From Rhodospirillaceae bacterium (lineage in GTDB: Bacteria; Pseudomonadota; Alphaproteobacteria; UBA6615), in assembly GCA_002713365.1 (NCBI GenBank), contig PASR01000012.1, positions 73,848-137,577 on the forward strand: a DNA stretch of 63,730 bases, read 5' to 3'. A program made the position numbers and the translations under genes. How positions within the stretch are numbered: position 1 is the stretch's first letter; each line of letters begins with the position of its first letter. This document shows, in pieces, positions 52,176 through 61,727 of this stretch. Under the pieces are notes generated by a model that was given only the letters and a program-made list of their open reading frames with translations, ran no database searches and was not told the DNA's origin.

Positions 52176-54491
52176 TTATTTAACTAAATTTATAGATTTC
52201 CAAACCTGGTATGGGGTTACAGGTGTATCAATATATTTTACTCCCAAGGAATGAAGTGCATCAAGAATAGCATTAACAATCGATGGGGTACTAGCAACTG
52301 TTCCCCCTTCTCCAACACCTTTTGCCCCTAATGGATTTGATAGACTGGGTACTGGACTAAATTCAACTTTTATATCAGGCATTACATCAGCGCGGGGCAT
52401 ACCATAATCCATAAATGACCCAGCAAGTAATTGACCACTATTACGATCATAACAAAGGTCTTCTAGCAAAGCTTGACCAACACCTTGAACCACTCCTCCA
52501 TGAATTTGCGCCTGAGCAAGCAGTGGATTAATAACCGTACCTATATCATCCACTACACTGTATTTATCAATTTTAACAGTGCCCGTATCTGGATCAATTT
52601 CAACCTCAGAAATATGACAGCCATTCGGAAAACTAGGAACTTCTGCAGCGAATGCTCCTACCCCTTGCAAACCAATTCCAAGCTCTTCACTCGGCAAATG
52701 GACTGGCATGAAAGACATTTTAGCCACTTCTGTTAATGTCATATTCTTATCCGTACCGGCGACCGTAAACTTACCCTCTTTAAATTCAATATCAGAGGAG
52801 TCTGCTTCCATAAAATGAGCAGCAAATTTCTTACCTTTTAAAATAACATCATCCGCCGCAGCCTGCAGAGCACTACCTCCCACCATCATTGATCTAGAGG
52901 CATAAGTACCGCGTCCAATTGGAACCTCATCTGTATCAGCTTGGGTAAGCCGAATTGCCTCAAATGGTACATTTAACCATTCTGATACCATTTGGGCGAA
53001 GCTGGTTTCATGACCTTGCCCATGAGATAAAACACCAGAAACTATGGTTATAGTACCACTTGGATCAAACCTAATCTCCATTCTTTCATTAAAGATACCT
53101 GTATTATCAACATAGTACACAATACCACGACCTCTTTTTAATCCTTTGGATTCAGAAACTTTTTTACGTTCGTCAAATCCATTCCAATCTGATAGATCCT
53201 GACATTTTTCTAATGCCTTTACGTATTCGCCTGTATCATAAGTCCAACCTGTAACCGTGGAATGAGGCATTGCTTCTGGATCAATCAAGTTAATTTTACG
53301 AATCTCAGCACGATCGATTCCAATTTCCTTTGCAGCTAGGTCTACTAACCTCTCCATAATATAAACAGCTTCCGGCCTACCAGCCCCTCTGTACGGCACT
53401 GTTGGCGCAGTATTTGTAAAAACTGCTTTATTGGTAACATCTACAGCTGGAATATTATAAACCGTTGGGGCTAGTTTAACTGCGAACAAAACGGGTATTG
53501 CCCCTGCCCCTTCTATATAAGCCCCAACATTATGCAGTCCGTACCAACGCAACCCTAAAAATTTTCCATTCTCATCTAGAGCTAACTCTGCATCGACCGT
53601 CTGATCACGACCATGATCATCACCCATAAGTGATTCACTTCGTGTTGCAATCCACTTGACAGGACGTTCAACTCTTTTACACGCCCATGCAACAATAGCT
53701 TCTTCTGGATAAACATGTCCTTTCATACCAAATCCACCGCCCACATCACCTGCTATCACTCTAATCATACTCTCAGGTACTTTAAGATTTTGAGCCGAAA
53801 GACCCTGCCTGATACCATGTACATTTTGAGTACTAGTATAGAAATTAAGGCGACCACTTCTACTATCAAACTCGCCCAGACATCCTCTTGGCTCCATTGT
53901 CACAGCATCAATACGATTATTATGAAGAGATAATTTTGTGATATGATGAGCGGTTTTAAATGCACTTTCAGTTGCATCAGCATTTCCTAAACGCAGAGTA
54001 AAACTTATATTATTCTCCGCTTCATTATACACCTGTGGCGAACCATCTTTTACCGCATCTTGAGCCATCACTACAGCGGGTAACTCTGAATAATCTATGG
54101 ATATTAGGTCCGCAGCATCACGCGCTTGGTCTTCGCTTTCAGCTATTACCACAGCTACGCGTTCACCAACAAAGCGAACTCGGTCAGCAGCCATAGGCAT
54201 ATGTTGTGTACGATAACCTGGAGGGCCACCCATATCTTCAGGCATTACTCCACCAGTTGGTCCCATCCCATCATCTATGTAGTCTTGGCCAGTTAATACC
54301 GCGATTACACCAGGCATTTCTTCAGCAGCAGATGTATCTATTGAATTAATTTCTGCGTGAGCATAGCTTGAATAGACAAACACAGCATAACTTTGCCGAT
54401 GTAATGTCATATCCGATACATACCGCCCACTTCCTTGAAGAAAGCGCGGGTCCTCTTTTCTTTTAACTGATTGACCAATACCAAATTGCAT
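52176..54491 (-). CDS. Xanthine-dehydrogenase-family molybdopterin-binding (large) subunit
   Basis: This 771-residue molybdenum hydroxylase large subunit has the molybdopterin motifs GQGHETSF and GGGFGMKGH and the catalytic glutamate in GVGEGGTVAS. The active-site loop reads PYRGAGR, the form II signature, not the AYxCSFR of true aerobic CO dehydrogenase, so the substrate is likely an aldehyde, purine or N-heterocycle. No FAD (medium) or 2Fe-2S (small) subunit gene is found anywhere in the window. It lies downstream of the hydantoinase genes, probably in their operon (93-bp gap). Confidence 0.9.
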   Translation of the reverse strand: MQFGIGQSVKRKEDPRFLQGSGRYVSDMTLHRQSYAVFVYSSYAHAEINSIDTSAAEEMPGVIAVLTGQDYIDDGMGPTGGVMPEDMGGPPGYRTQHMPMAADRVRFVGERVAVVIAESEDQARDAADLISIDYSELPAVVMAQDAVKDGSPQVYNEAENNISFTLRLGNADATESAFKTAHHITKLSLHNNRIDAVTMEPRGCLGEFDSRSGRLNFYTSTQNVHGIRQGLSAQNLKVPESMIRVIAGDVGGGFGMKGHVYPEEAIVAWACKRVERPVKWIATRSESLMGDDHGRDQTVDAELALDENGKFLGLRWYGLHNVGAYIEGAGAIPVLFAVKLAPTVYNIPAVDVTNKAVFTNTAPTVPYRGAGRPEAVYIMERLVDLAAKEIGIDRAEIRKINLIDPEAMPHSTVTGWTYDTGEYVKALEKCQDLSDWNGFDERKKVSESKGLKRGRGIVYYVDNTGIFNERMEIRFDPSGTITIVSGVLSHGQGHETSFAQMVSEWLNVPFEAIRLTQADTDEVPIGRGTYASRSMMVGGSALQAAADDVILKGKKFAAHFMEADSSDIEFKEGKFTVAGTDKNMTLTEVAKMSFMPVHLPSEELGIGLQGVGAFAAEVPSFPNGCHISEVEIDPDTGTVKIDKYSVVDDIGTVINPLLAQAQIHGGVVQGVGQALLEDLCYDRNSGQLLAGSFMDYGMPRADVMPDIKVEFSPVPSLSNPLGAKGVGEGGTVASTPSIVNAILDALHSLGVKYIDTPVTPYQVWKSINLVK

Positions 54492-54584
54492 TAATTTTCC
54501 TCTTTTAGAAATGAATTAGTCTATATATTAAGATTTATAATTAATTTAGATAATATCCCAGTATAAATTACATTACTATATTAA

Positions 54585-56399
54585 CTATATAGATCGAAGA
54601 CGCTCTGTTTCCTCTTGGTTTATTTCCATATCTTCATTTATATCCACACCGTATGATTTTCTTGCTGCTTCTCTGGATACATAGCCGTCAATTACATCGT
54701 TTAGTACTTTCTCAACCTCACGCTCTAGCGGAGGACCATAGCCACCACCTCCATCTGCTAGGTATAATATTTCATCACCGGGTCCAAATTCACCTCTATA
54801 CATACCAACATATTTTTTGCAAGGATCTTCATTTTTCCAAACATCATCATTATCAGAGTAAACAACTATATCCCGAGCCCAGCGAGATTGCCAATTAGTA
54901 TCGTCTGGTGCTGGTTTCAAAATACCAACATTCATAGGACCAGCCTCACCACCTTCAAGTCCCCAGCCTGGGGTTTTAGATTTTTTAACAATAGTTAAAG
55001 CTCCAAATTTATGCAGGAAATGGAAATTTCTTATTGTCCCAAGACCACCCCGATTACGACCAGGACCTCCCGAATCTTGACGTAAGCCAGATTCAGTTAC
55101 CATTACTGGTAATCGTGATTCAAGAACTTCAACAGGAACATTTTTTAGAGTGCACATTGAAATGTGATGTACTGCGTTCATACCATCCATATCAGCCCGA
55201 GCACCCCAACCTACACCAGAGTTTGTTTGATGCCATATCTGACGACCAGTATATGGTTCGATTCCATAAAAACCTGGGTCACCTAAATCTCCTCCTGAAC
55301 CCGCTGGAATATCTTGCGGCATAGCTTCTGCGAGCGCCTTGTATATAGTCTCAATTGCAATGACACTTGCCCAAATTGTAAAAACTGGTGCCGGATAGGT
55401 TGCATGAAATAAGTTACCTTCCGGCGCAATAACTTCAATTGGTCTAAATTGACCTCCATTTGAGGCTTCATCAGGGGTAGTCAAAGACTTGAATACTATT
55501 CTACAAACAGAATGGGTCATACCAAAAGCAAGGTTTATTGGCCCTCGTACTCGATCACTAGAACCACTAAAATCAAATTTCATTCCTTTTTCATCTATTG
55601 TCACCTCAACATGGACCCTAACAAGTTTATCCAAATCAACTCCATCGTTATCCATCCAATTTTCAGCCTCCCAAGTACCCCTTGGTAAATTGCTAAGAGC
55701 CTTACGTGCCTGTTCTTCCCCTACATCGAGAAAGCGGTCTATAGCTGCCTCTACAGTTTTCTCTCCATATTTCTGATATAATTCCTCTATTCTATCGCAA
55801 CCAACACGAAGACATGCAATCTCGGCATTCATATCACCCATTATCGTAATCGGAGCTCGCGAGTTAGCCTTTATTATATTGAGAACTGACTCATTTGGGA
55901 CACCTGCTTCCACAATTTTAATACCTGGGATTAATAGTCCTTCTTGGTGAATAGTCGTTGAATCCAATATGTAGCCTGGGTCCTTTCCTCCAATATCGGT
56001 CCAGTGAGCACGAACACATGTGTAAGCCACAAGCTCATTATCAAAGAATGCAGCGCTAACAAGAATTGCATCGTTTGTGTGTGCTCCAGTTACATATGGT
56101 ACATTCATCATAATCACGTCACCAGGCGTTATTTCGTCAAATAAACCAAGTTCTTGGCACTTGACTACAGCGTATTCATTAGCGCCTAGAAATGTTGATA
56201 AACCAGTTGAGTCACCTAATAGACGCAATTTCCTATCAAAAATGGAGAGCCCGTAGTCATTGATTTCGTAAATGATTGTAGAATAAGCTGTTCGAACAAG
56301 CGTCCGTTCCATCTCACGAGCCGCTGAAGAAATATAATGACGAATTACCTCAGTAGTAGCTGCATCAACCGATATATTATCCTTATCCACAACACTCAT
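54585..56399 (-). CDS. hyuB: Hydantoinase B / oxoprolinase-family subunit
   Basis: This 604-residue protein of the HyuB family begins VDAATTEVIRHYISSAAREMERTL and contains MNVPYVTGAHTNDAIL, HWTDIGGKDPGY and SGGDLGDPGFYGIEPYTGR. With HyuA it forms ATP-dependent hydantoinases, N-methylhydantoin amidohydrolases, 5-oxoprolinases or acetone/acetophenone carboxylases. Its start overlaps the HyuA stop (TAATG), showing strict translational coupling. Which cyclic amide or ketone is used is not decidable from sequence. Confidence 0.92.
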   Translation of the reverse strand: MSVVDKDNISVDAATTEVIRHYISSAAREMERTLVRTAYSTIIYEINDYGLSIFDRKLRLLGDSTGLSTFLGANEYAVVKCQELGLFDEITPGDVIMMNVPYVTGAHTNDAILVSAAFFDNELVAYTCVRAHWTDIGGKDPGYILDSTTIHQEGLLIPGIKIVEAGVPNESVLNIIKANSRAPITIMGDMNAEIACLRVGCDRIEELYQKYGEKTVEAAIDRFLDVGEEQARKALSNLPRGTWEAENWMDNDGVDLDKLVRVHVEVTIDEKGMKFDFSGSSDRVRGPINLAFGMTHSVCRIVFKSLTTPDEASNGGQFRPIEVIAPEGNLFHATYPAPVFTIWASVIAIETIYKALAEAMPQDIPAGSGGDLGDPGFYGIEPYTGRQIWHQTNSGVGWGARADMDGMNAVHHISMCTLKNVPVEVLESRLPVMVTESGLRQDSGGPGRNRGGLGTIRNFHFLHKFGALTIVKKSKTPGWGLEGGEAGPMNVGILKPAPDDTNWQSRWARDIVVYSDNDDVWKNEDPCKKYVGMYRGEFGPGDEILYLADGGGGYGPPLEREVEKVLNDVIDGYVSREAARKSYGVDINEDMEINQEETERLRSI

Positions 56400-58438
56400 T
56401 ATTGAAACTCCTGTGTGATAATGATTTGGCCATATTTATCTATCTCAGCCTTTTGATCACTATAAAATACAGTAGTAGTTGTTGTTTCCTCTATTATTGC
56501 TGGACCAGAAAGTTTATCACCAGACAATAGAAGTTCTCTATCATAAACAGAAAATTCAACTAATTCTCCAGAAGCAAAACAATATGCAAAACGATTATCT
56601 AGCTTTGGCACAGATTTTCCGGAAGGTCTTTTAACAATCGTATTAAGAACAGGTTTTGATTCTTGGCCTATACCACGAACCCTTATATTAACAAGTTGAA
56701 CAGGGTCACTCATTGAGTGTCCATATCGTCGAGAATGCGCTTCATTAAAGCGGATTTTAACCTCTTCAATACTAGAAACACCATCAATAGATATTTCAAG
56801 TGAATGCTCCTGTCCAAAATACCGTAGCTCTGCCAGACATTCAATCACTTGAGAAGTTTCTGAAAATCCCCCTTTAGAGAGGTCATCACGAGCGCTTATA
56901 GCTAGTTCATTTATTGCAGACGTTAAATCAGTAATATCTATATCATCTAGTAAAAGTAAAACGGTTCGCGCATATTCTTGAACTATGTCAGTCATTAACA
57001 TACCCCAGGCAGAAAAAACTGAAGATGCGTTTGGTATTATGACCTCACTTGTTTTCATTTCACGCCCTACTAAAGGAACAAACAAACCCCCACCACCTCC
57101 GAAACCGAGCATAGAAAACTCTCGAGGATCGAGACCCGCTTCCACCGTAATTTCTCGAACTGCACTTACTGTTTTAGCCAATAAAACATCATAAATCCCT
57201 CGACAGGCCGATATAACATCTAAGCCAAGAGGTTCACAAACATTCAGTCGGATCGCATCCTCAGCTTTCATTGTGTCAAGTATCATTTCTCCGCCTAAAA
57301 ATTTTTTTGAATTAAGGTATCCCATAGTAAGAGCCGCGTCCGTAAAGGATGGTTGGCTCCCTCCCTTTCCATAGCAAACCGGTCCCGGATTTGCTCCAGC
57401 TGATTGTGGTCCTACACGCAAAAGCCCATTTTCTGCTCTTGCTAAAGATCCCCCTCCAGCACCAATTGTAGATATATCATAAGTCGGGATCATTAATGGC
57501 AAGTTTTCAAGAGAAGCTTCATACTTAAGGGCTGGCTGTCCATTATGAACAACACAAGCGTCAGTAGATGTTCCTCCCATGTCAACAGCTATAATATTTG
57601 GTCGGCTTGTAATTTTTGATAAAGCCACCGTTCCGATTAACCCACCCGCAGGTCCTGAAAATATTGTATTTATCGGTGCTTCAATAGAATCATTCGCTTT
57701 TAAAGCGCCACCGCCGGATCGTGTTATATAGAATTCACCTGCGAACCCTGATTTTACTAAATTTTGTTCTAAACCAATAATATATTTTTGGAAAATTGGT
57801 CTAACGTAGGCATTTACTACTGTAGTGCTAGTTCTTTCATATTCTCGATATTCACGCACTATATCTGAGGATATTGATACTGAAACATCTGGGTATATCT
57901 CCTCGATAATCATCTTTGCCCGAAGTTCGTGGACTGGATTTTTGTATGAATGCAGGAAACATATGGCTAATGATTCACGTCCCAAATCTTCAATCAATTT
58001 CTTGGCTACTTGTTTAATAGCAACTTCATCTAAAGCGATTACCTCATCACCTTTAGAATTTAATCTCCCTGGAACACCAAGCCTATAGCGTTTTGAAATT
58101 AAAACGGGGGGATCATCATAAACCAACTTATACATTTTTTCTCTTGGACGATGGTATCTACCAGTTTCAAATACATCTTCGAAACCAGAATTAGTGATAA
58201 TTCCAGTTGGGACACCTTTACGTTCTAAAACTGTATTTAGTCCCAAAGTAGTGCCATGAACGAATGTCTCTACATCTGATAGATTTATATTTAGTCGTGT
58301 AATAGCAGAAAGAACACCTTGAGCGGCATTCTCCGGAGTAGTAAAATCCTTTTCAAGGCGCAATTCACCATTCGATGTATCATATATTATTGCATCTACA
58401 AAAGTTCCGCCAATGTCTACAGCCAGTCGTTTTGCCAT
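56399..58438 (-). CDS. hyuA: Hydantoinase A / oxoprolinase-family subunit
   Basis: This 679-residue ATPase-like subunit has the actin-fold start LAVDIGGTFVDAIIYD and the second phosphate loop AVDMGGTSTDACVV, with GFGGGGGLFVPLVGREM in the third part. It activates the substrate carbonyl with ATP for hydrolysis or carboxylation together with HyuB. No acetophenone-carboxylase gamma/delta-type small subunits are present, which favours an amide hydrolase. It lies 18 bp after the upstream alpha/beta hydrolase gene. Confidence 0.92.
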   Translation of the reverse strand: MAKRLAVDIGGTFVDAIIYDTSNGELRLEKDFTTPENAAQGVLSAITRLNINLSDVETFVHGTTLGLNTVLERKGVPTGIITNSGFEDVFETGRYHRPREKMYKLVYDDPPVLISKRYRLGVPGRLNSKGDEVIALDEVAIKQVAKKLIEDLGRESLAICFLHSYKNPVHELRAKMIIEEIYPDVSVSISSDIVREYREYERTSTTVVNAYVRPIFQKYIIGLEQNLVKSGFAGEFYITRSGGGALKANDSIEAPINTIFSGPAGGLIGTVALSKITSRPNIIAVDMGGTSTDACVVHNGQPALKYEASLENLPLMIPTYDISTIGAGGGSLARAENGLLRVGPQSAGANPGPVCYGKGGSQPSFTDAALTMGYLNSKKFLGGEMILDTMKAEDAIRLNVCEPLGLDVISACRGIYDVLLAKTVSAVREITVEAGLDPREFSMLGFGGGGGLFVPLVGREMKTSEVIIPNASSVFSAWGMLMTDIVQEYARTVLLLLDDIDITDLTSAINELAISARDDLSKGGFSETSQVIECLAELRYFGQEHSLEISIDGVSSIEEVKIRFNEAHSRRYGHSMSDPVQLVNIRVRGIGQESKPVLNTIVKRPSGKSVPKLDNRFAYCFASGELVEFSVYDRELLLSGDKLSGPAIIEETTTTTVFYSDQKAEIDKYGQIIITQEFQ

Positions 58439-58456
58439 ATGTTTTATTTATTCTCT

Positions 58457-59164
58457 TCAGTCATAAAGCAACCAATCACGCAACAAAGCTGTAGTTGTCT
58501 GCGGTTGCTCTAAAGGTGGCATGTGCGCACAATCTTCTATTATAGATAATCGTCCAAGTGGGGATAAAGCTGCTATTTCCTCATGCTCAGCAACGGAAGT
58601 GAGAGCATCTTTTCGACCAACAATAGCTCTTACAGGTATATTAGAATTTTTGAGTAGTTCTCTCGAATCTGTTCGAGTTAACATTGCTCTATGTCTATTA
58701 GCAAAAAGTTCTGAACCTACTCTTTCACCCATAGTTCTTACTCTTTTTCCTAAAGAACCATTAAGGTGTTTTGGTGTTAATAATTGAGGCAGGAAACGAT
58801 CCAGTAAATCTCCAAATCTTCCTTCTTCACAATCAGATATAGCAGCTCTCCTGTTATCTAACTTCTCTTGTGTATCTTTTCTTGAAGAAGTATCTAAAAG
58901 CGCAATCCGCATTACGCGCTCCGGAGCTTGCCGCAAAACCTCTAAGGCAACATAGCCGCCCATTGAAAATCCAGCTATTGAAAACTTATCAGCACTATTT
59001 TTTAAAACAGCGGATGCTAATCCTTGCATAGTGACCGCTTCGTTCATCGGAAGAATTGATATATTAGCTATGTCAGACAAATGTTCACTCGGATAAGCCC
59101 AAACTTCATCATCACAAATGAGACCAGGAATTAATAAGAGATTTTGGTTTAAATGTCCCATCAC
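58457..59164 (-). CDS. Alpha/beta hydrolase
   Basis: This 235-residue compact alpha/beta hydrolase has the nucleophile motif GFSMGGY (about residues 66-72), the acid near VGRKDALTS and the histidine in EDCAHMPPLEQP. It lacks a large cap domain, matching enol-lactonase or ring-cleavage-product hydrolases (3-oxoadipate enol-lactonase type) among others. It is first in front of hyuA, so a role in opening or trimming the same substrate is plausible. There is no signal peptide. Confidence 0.83.
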   Translation of the reverse strand: MMGHLNQNLLLIPGLICDDEVWAYPSEHLSDIANISILPMNEAVTMQGLASAVLKNSADKFSIAGFSMGGYVALEVLRQAPERVMRIALLDTSSRKDTQEKLDNRRAAISDCEEGRFGDLLDRFLPQLLTPKHLNGSLGKRVRTMGERVGSELFANRHRAMLTRTDSRELLKNSNIPVRAIVGRKDALTSVAEHEEIAALSPLGRLSIIEDCAHMPPLEQPQTTTALLRDWLLYD

Positions 59165-59277
59165 TAATAAATTTTACAAAGCATATAAACACCAAACTTT
59201 TTAAAAACACTTAATTACGATAATAACCTAATTTTATATGAAGCACATAAAACTTAACCGAACAAAGCTGTGTCATG

Positions 59278-60048
59278 CTATGAAATTGTTAGCCCGCCAT
59301 CAACAGTTAAGACATGTCCATTAACATATTCAGCAGACGAACTCGCAAGATAAGAAACTGCTTCAGCCATATCTTCTGGAGTACCAAATCTTCCTAATGG
59401 TATTTTAGAAATATTCGACTTCCTACGTTTTGGATCTGCCGCCATAATTTCTGCTCGGTATTTAGTTTCTACTGTTCCTGGAGCAACTGCATTTACCCGT
59501 ATTCCATATTGAGCCCATTCAACAGCCAAATGTCGGGTTATTCCTGCTACTGATGTTTTAGATATACCGTAGGGCGACACATTAGGTGTACCAATAGTCG
59601 AAAAAGTGGAAGCTATATTTATGATACAACCTGGTTTTTGAATTTCTATTAAATGCTTAGCAACGTTTTGTGCCATAAAATAACTCCCCTTAACGTTAAC
59701 GGACATAACCTCGTCCCATTCATCAGGAGTTACTTCAATTGCGGGTTTAGCAATGAGTAAACCAGCATTATTAACTAAAACATCTACTCTGCCGAATATC
59801 TTAATTGCTTCAGAAACAGCATTTTCAATACTTTCTATACTTCTTAAGTCCAGTTCTATTCCAGCAGATTGAACATCATTTTCAGAATCTATAGAAGAAA
59901 GAGTACTAGAAAGATCGTTTACGTTTAGTTCAGTCACCCCTACGTCAAATCCATCTCGTGCAAGTGTCTTTGAAATTTCTGCTCCCAAACCATAAGATGC
60001 ACCCGTCACCAGAGCTACAGACTTATTAGATCCTTTTTTTAATTCCAT
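59278..60048 (-). CDS. Short-chain dehydrogenase/reductase
   Basis: This 256-residue classical SDR has the cofactor loop TGASYGLGAE, NNAGLL, and the catalytic Ser in INIASTFST with Tyr/Lys in YGISK. The aspartate-free loop after beta-2 (VTELNVND) does not settle NAD versus NADP. C-terminal motif GHVLTVDGGLTIS is standard. It probably interconverts a hydroxy/keto intermediate in the local catabolic pathway. Intact, unlike the broken SDR at 29.8 kb. Confidence 0.9.
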   Translation of the reverse strand: MELKKGSNKSVALVTGASYGLGAEISKTLARDGFDVGVTELNVNDLSSTLSSIDSENDVQSAGIELDLRSIESIENAVSEAIKIFGRVDVLVNNAGLLIAKPAIEVTPDEWDEVMSVNVKGSYFMAQNVAKHLIEIQKPGCIINIASTFSTIGTPNVSPYGISKTSVAGITRHLAVEWAQYGIRVNAVAPGTVETKYRAEIMAADPKRRKSNISKIPLGRFGTPEDMAEAVSYLASSSAEYVNGHVLTVDGGLTIS

Positions 60049-60097
60049 ACTCCACCCCTAACCATTTTCTATTCTGCTCTTAATAAAGAGTTAAATC

Positions 60098-60421
60098 TTA
60101 TTGAGCAGTTGATTTTTCTGTAGGAACAATTCGCGTAACCACCATACCGTCTCGATCAAGTAAATCTGGTATTCTAGGGGCTATAGCATTTTGCCAATGC
60201 TCACTTTCATATACAGCTTCATAAAGTTTCTCTCTATTTTCTTCATTTTCAAATCTACGCAACCAAATATATATACTTTCATCTTCTTCACCTTTATAGG
60301 AACCAGTAATAACCATCCCTTTAGAAATTTGAAAAGGTATAATTTCTGATTCCATCAAATTCAGCCATTCGTTCATTTTACCTGGTAAAACTTTGTATTG
60401 TCTTAACTCATAAAACGCCAT
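60098..60421 (-). CDS. NIPSNAP-family protein
   Basis: This 107-residue ferredoxin-like barrel starts AFYELRQYKVLPGKMNEWLNL and contains YIWLRRFENEENREKLYEAVY, both typical of NIPSNAP proteins. Function is unknown in bacteria, though members recur beside CoA-transferase and dehydrogenase genes in catabolic operons. It is the first gene of the minus-strand unit running to the SDR and divergent from the CoA-transferase gene. Confidence 0.88.
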   Translation of the reverse strand: MAFYELRQYKVLPGKMNEWLNLMESEIIPFQISKGMVITGSYKGEEDESIYIWLRRFENEENREKLYEAVYESEHWQNAIAPRIPDLLDRDGMVVTRIVPTEKSTAQ

Positions 60422-60503
60422 AATGATTACTCCTATTATTAAATACTAAAACATTATCCTTTAACTTTTACATTCCTACAACCACTCAAAGAGTACTAAC
60501 GAA

Positions 60504-61697
60504 ATGCCCCACCTACCAGCAGCATCTGTTTTATCAGACATTACCGTACTTGATTTAACTCGAGTACGTTCAGGACCAACCTGTGTTAGGCAACTAGCAG
60601 ATTGGGGTGCTGATGTCATAAAAGTAGAAATACCACCTAATCTAGAAGGAACTGGAGGGCTTGCAAGTAATCGTAATGGATCGGACTTCCAAAATTTACA
60701 TCGTAATAAACGTTCTCTAACATTAAACCTTAAGGAAACTGAAGGATTAAATATTTTTAATGATTTAGTTAAAAAAGCAGATGTAGTTGTAGAAAATTAC
60801 CGTCCGGACGTTAAAAAAAGATTAGGAATAGACTATGAATCTCTTGCTGAGATTAATGATCAAATTATTTTAGCGAGTATATCTGGATTTGGACAAAACG
60901 GACCATATGCAAAAAGACCAGGGTTTGATCAGGTGGCTCAGGGTATGGGTGGTCTAATGTCAATTACTGGGATTCCAGGACAAGGCCCTGTTAGAGCTGG
61001 AATTCCAATTGCAGATTTGACAGCGGGAATTTTTTGCTCACAGGGAATCTTACTAGCTCTTCTAGAACGCAATAAATCTGGTAAAGGACAATGGCTCCAC
61101 ACATCATTGTTGGAAGCTCAAATTTTTATGCTAGACTTTCAATCAGCAAGGTGGTTAGTCGACAAAGAAGTTCCATGGCAGGCTGGAAATAACCATCCAA
61201 CAAGTATACCAACAGGCGTATTCAAAACTTCAGACGGTCACATGAATCTATCTGTAGCTGGAGGTGCAATATGGGAACGCTTTTGTAAAGAAATGGGACA
61301 TTCAGAGTGGATTGAAAATACAGATTATATCGACGCCGAAGCACGATCTAAAAATCGTGATAAATTAAATGCTGAAATAGAAGATTGTACAATGCAAGAG
61401 ACTACTGAAACTTGGATTGATAGGTTTAATAAAGCGGGAGTACCGTGCGGACCAATTTATGGTATGGATGAAGTTTTTGCTGACCCTCAAGTGGAAGCAT
61501 TAGGTATAGCTCAGAGCCTGACTTCACCATTGTTAGGAGAGCTTAACTTTGTCCGACAACCAGTTAACCTAACAAGAACCCCTAGTTCTTTTGTTACTGC
61601 ACCGCCAGAAGCTGGCGAACATACAAATGAAATTCTTTCTGAATTAGGTTATTCTGAAACAGAAGTTAATCAATTTAAAACAAAAGGCGTGGTGTAA
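60504..61697 (+). CDS. CaiB/BaiF (class III) CoA-transferase
   Basis: This 397-residue class III CoA-transferase moves CoA between carboxylates. The N-terminal signature is VLDLTRVRSGPTCVRQLADWGADVIKVE. The middle has NRNKRSLTLNL-like and GLNIFNDLVKKADVVVENYRP segments, and SGFGQNGPYAKRPGFD is present. The position of the catalytic Asp of formyl-CoA transferase appears as Glu in TSLLEAQ, as in a number of homologues. It activates an acid for the crotonase encoded 30 bp downstream. Confidence 0.92.
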   Translation: MPHLPAASVLSDITVLDLTRVRSGPTCVRQLADWGADVIKVEIPPNLEGTGGLASNRNGSDFQNLHRNKRSLTLNLKETEGLNIFNDLVKKADVVVENYRPDVKKRLGIDYESLAEINDQIILASISGFGQNGPYAKRPGFDQVAQGMGGLMSITGIPGQGPVRAGIPIADLTAGIFCSQGILLALLERNKSGKGQWLHTSLLEAQIFMLDFQSARWLVDKEVPWQAGNNHPTSIPTGVFKTSDGHMNLSVAGGAIWERFCKEMGHSEWIENTDYIDAEARSKNRDKLNAEIEDCTMQETTETWIDRFNKAGVPCGPIYGMDEVFADPQVEALGIAQSLTSPLLGELNFVRQPVNLTRTPSSFVTAPPEAGEHTNEILSELGYSETEVNQFKTKGVV

Positions 61698-61727
61698 ACC
61701 AAGTTTTAACAAAAGGTAGAATAATAA

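Noticed and set aside
52149-52181. AAATAAAAT/ATTTTATTT inverted repeat as a terminator between purU and the molybdenum hydroxylase gene
   Set aside because: All-AT stem with a long loop that overlaps the stop codon of the convergent gene; too weak to call.
52176-54491. Aerobic carbon monoxide dehydrogenase (CoxL form I)
   Set aside because: The active-site loop is PYRGAGR rather than AYxCSFR, and coxM/coxS are absent.
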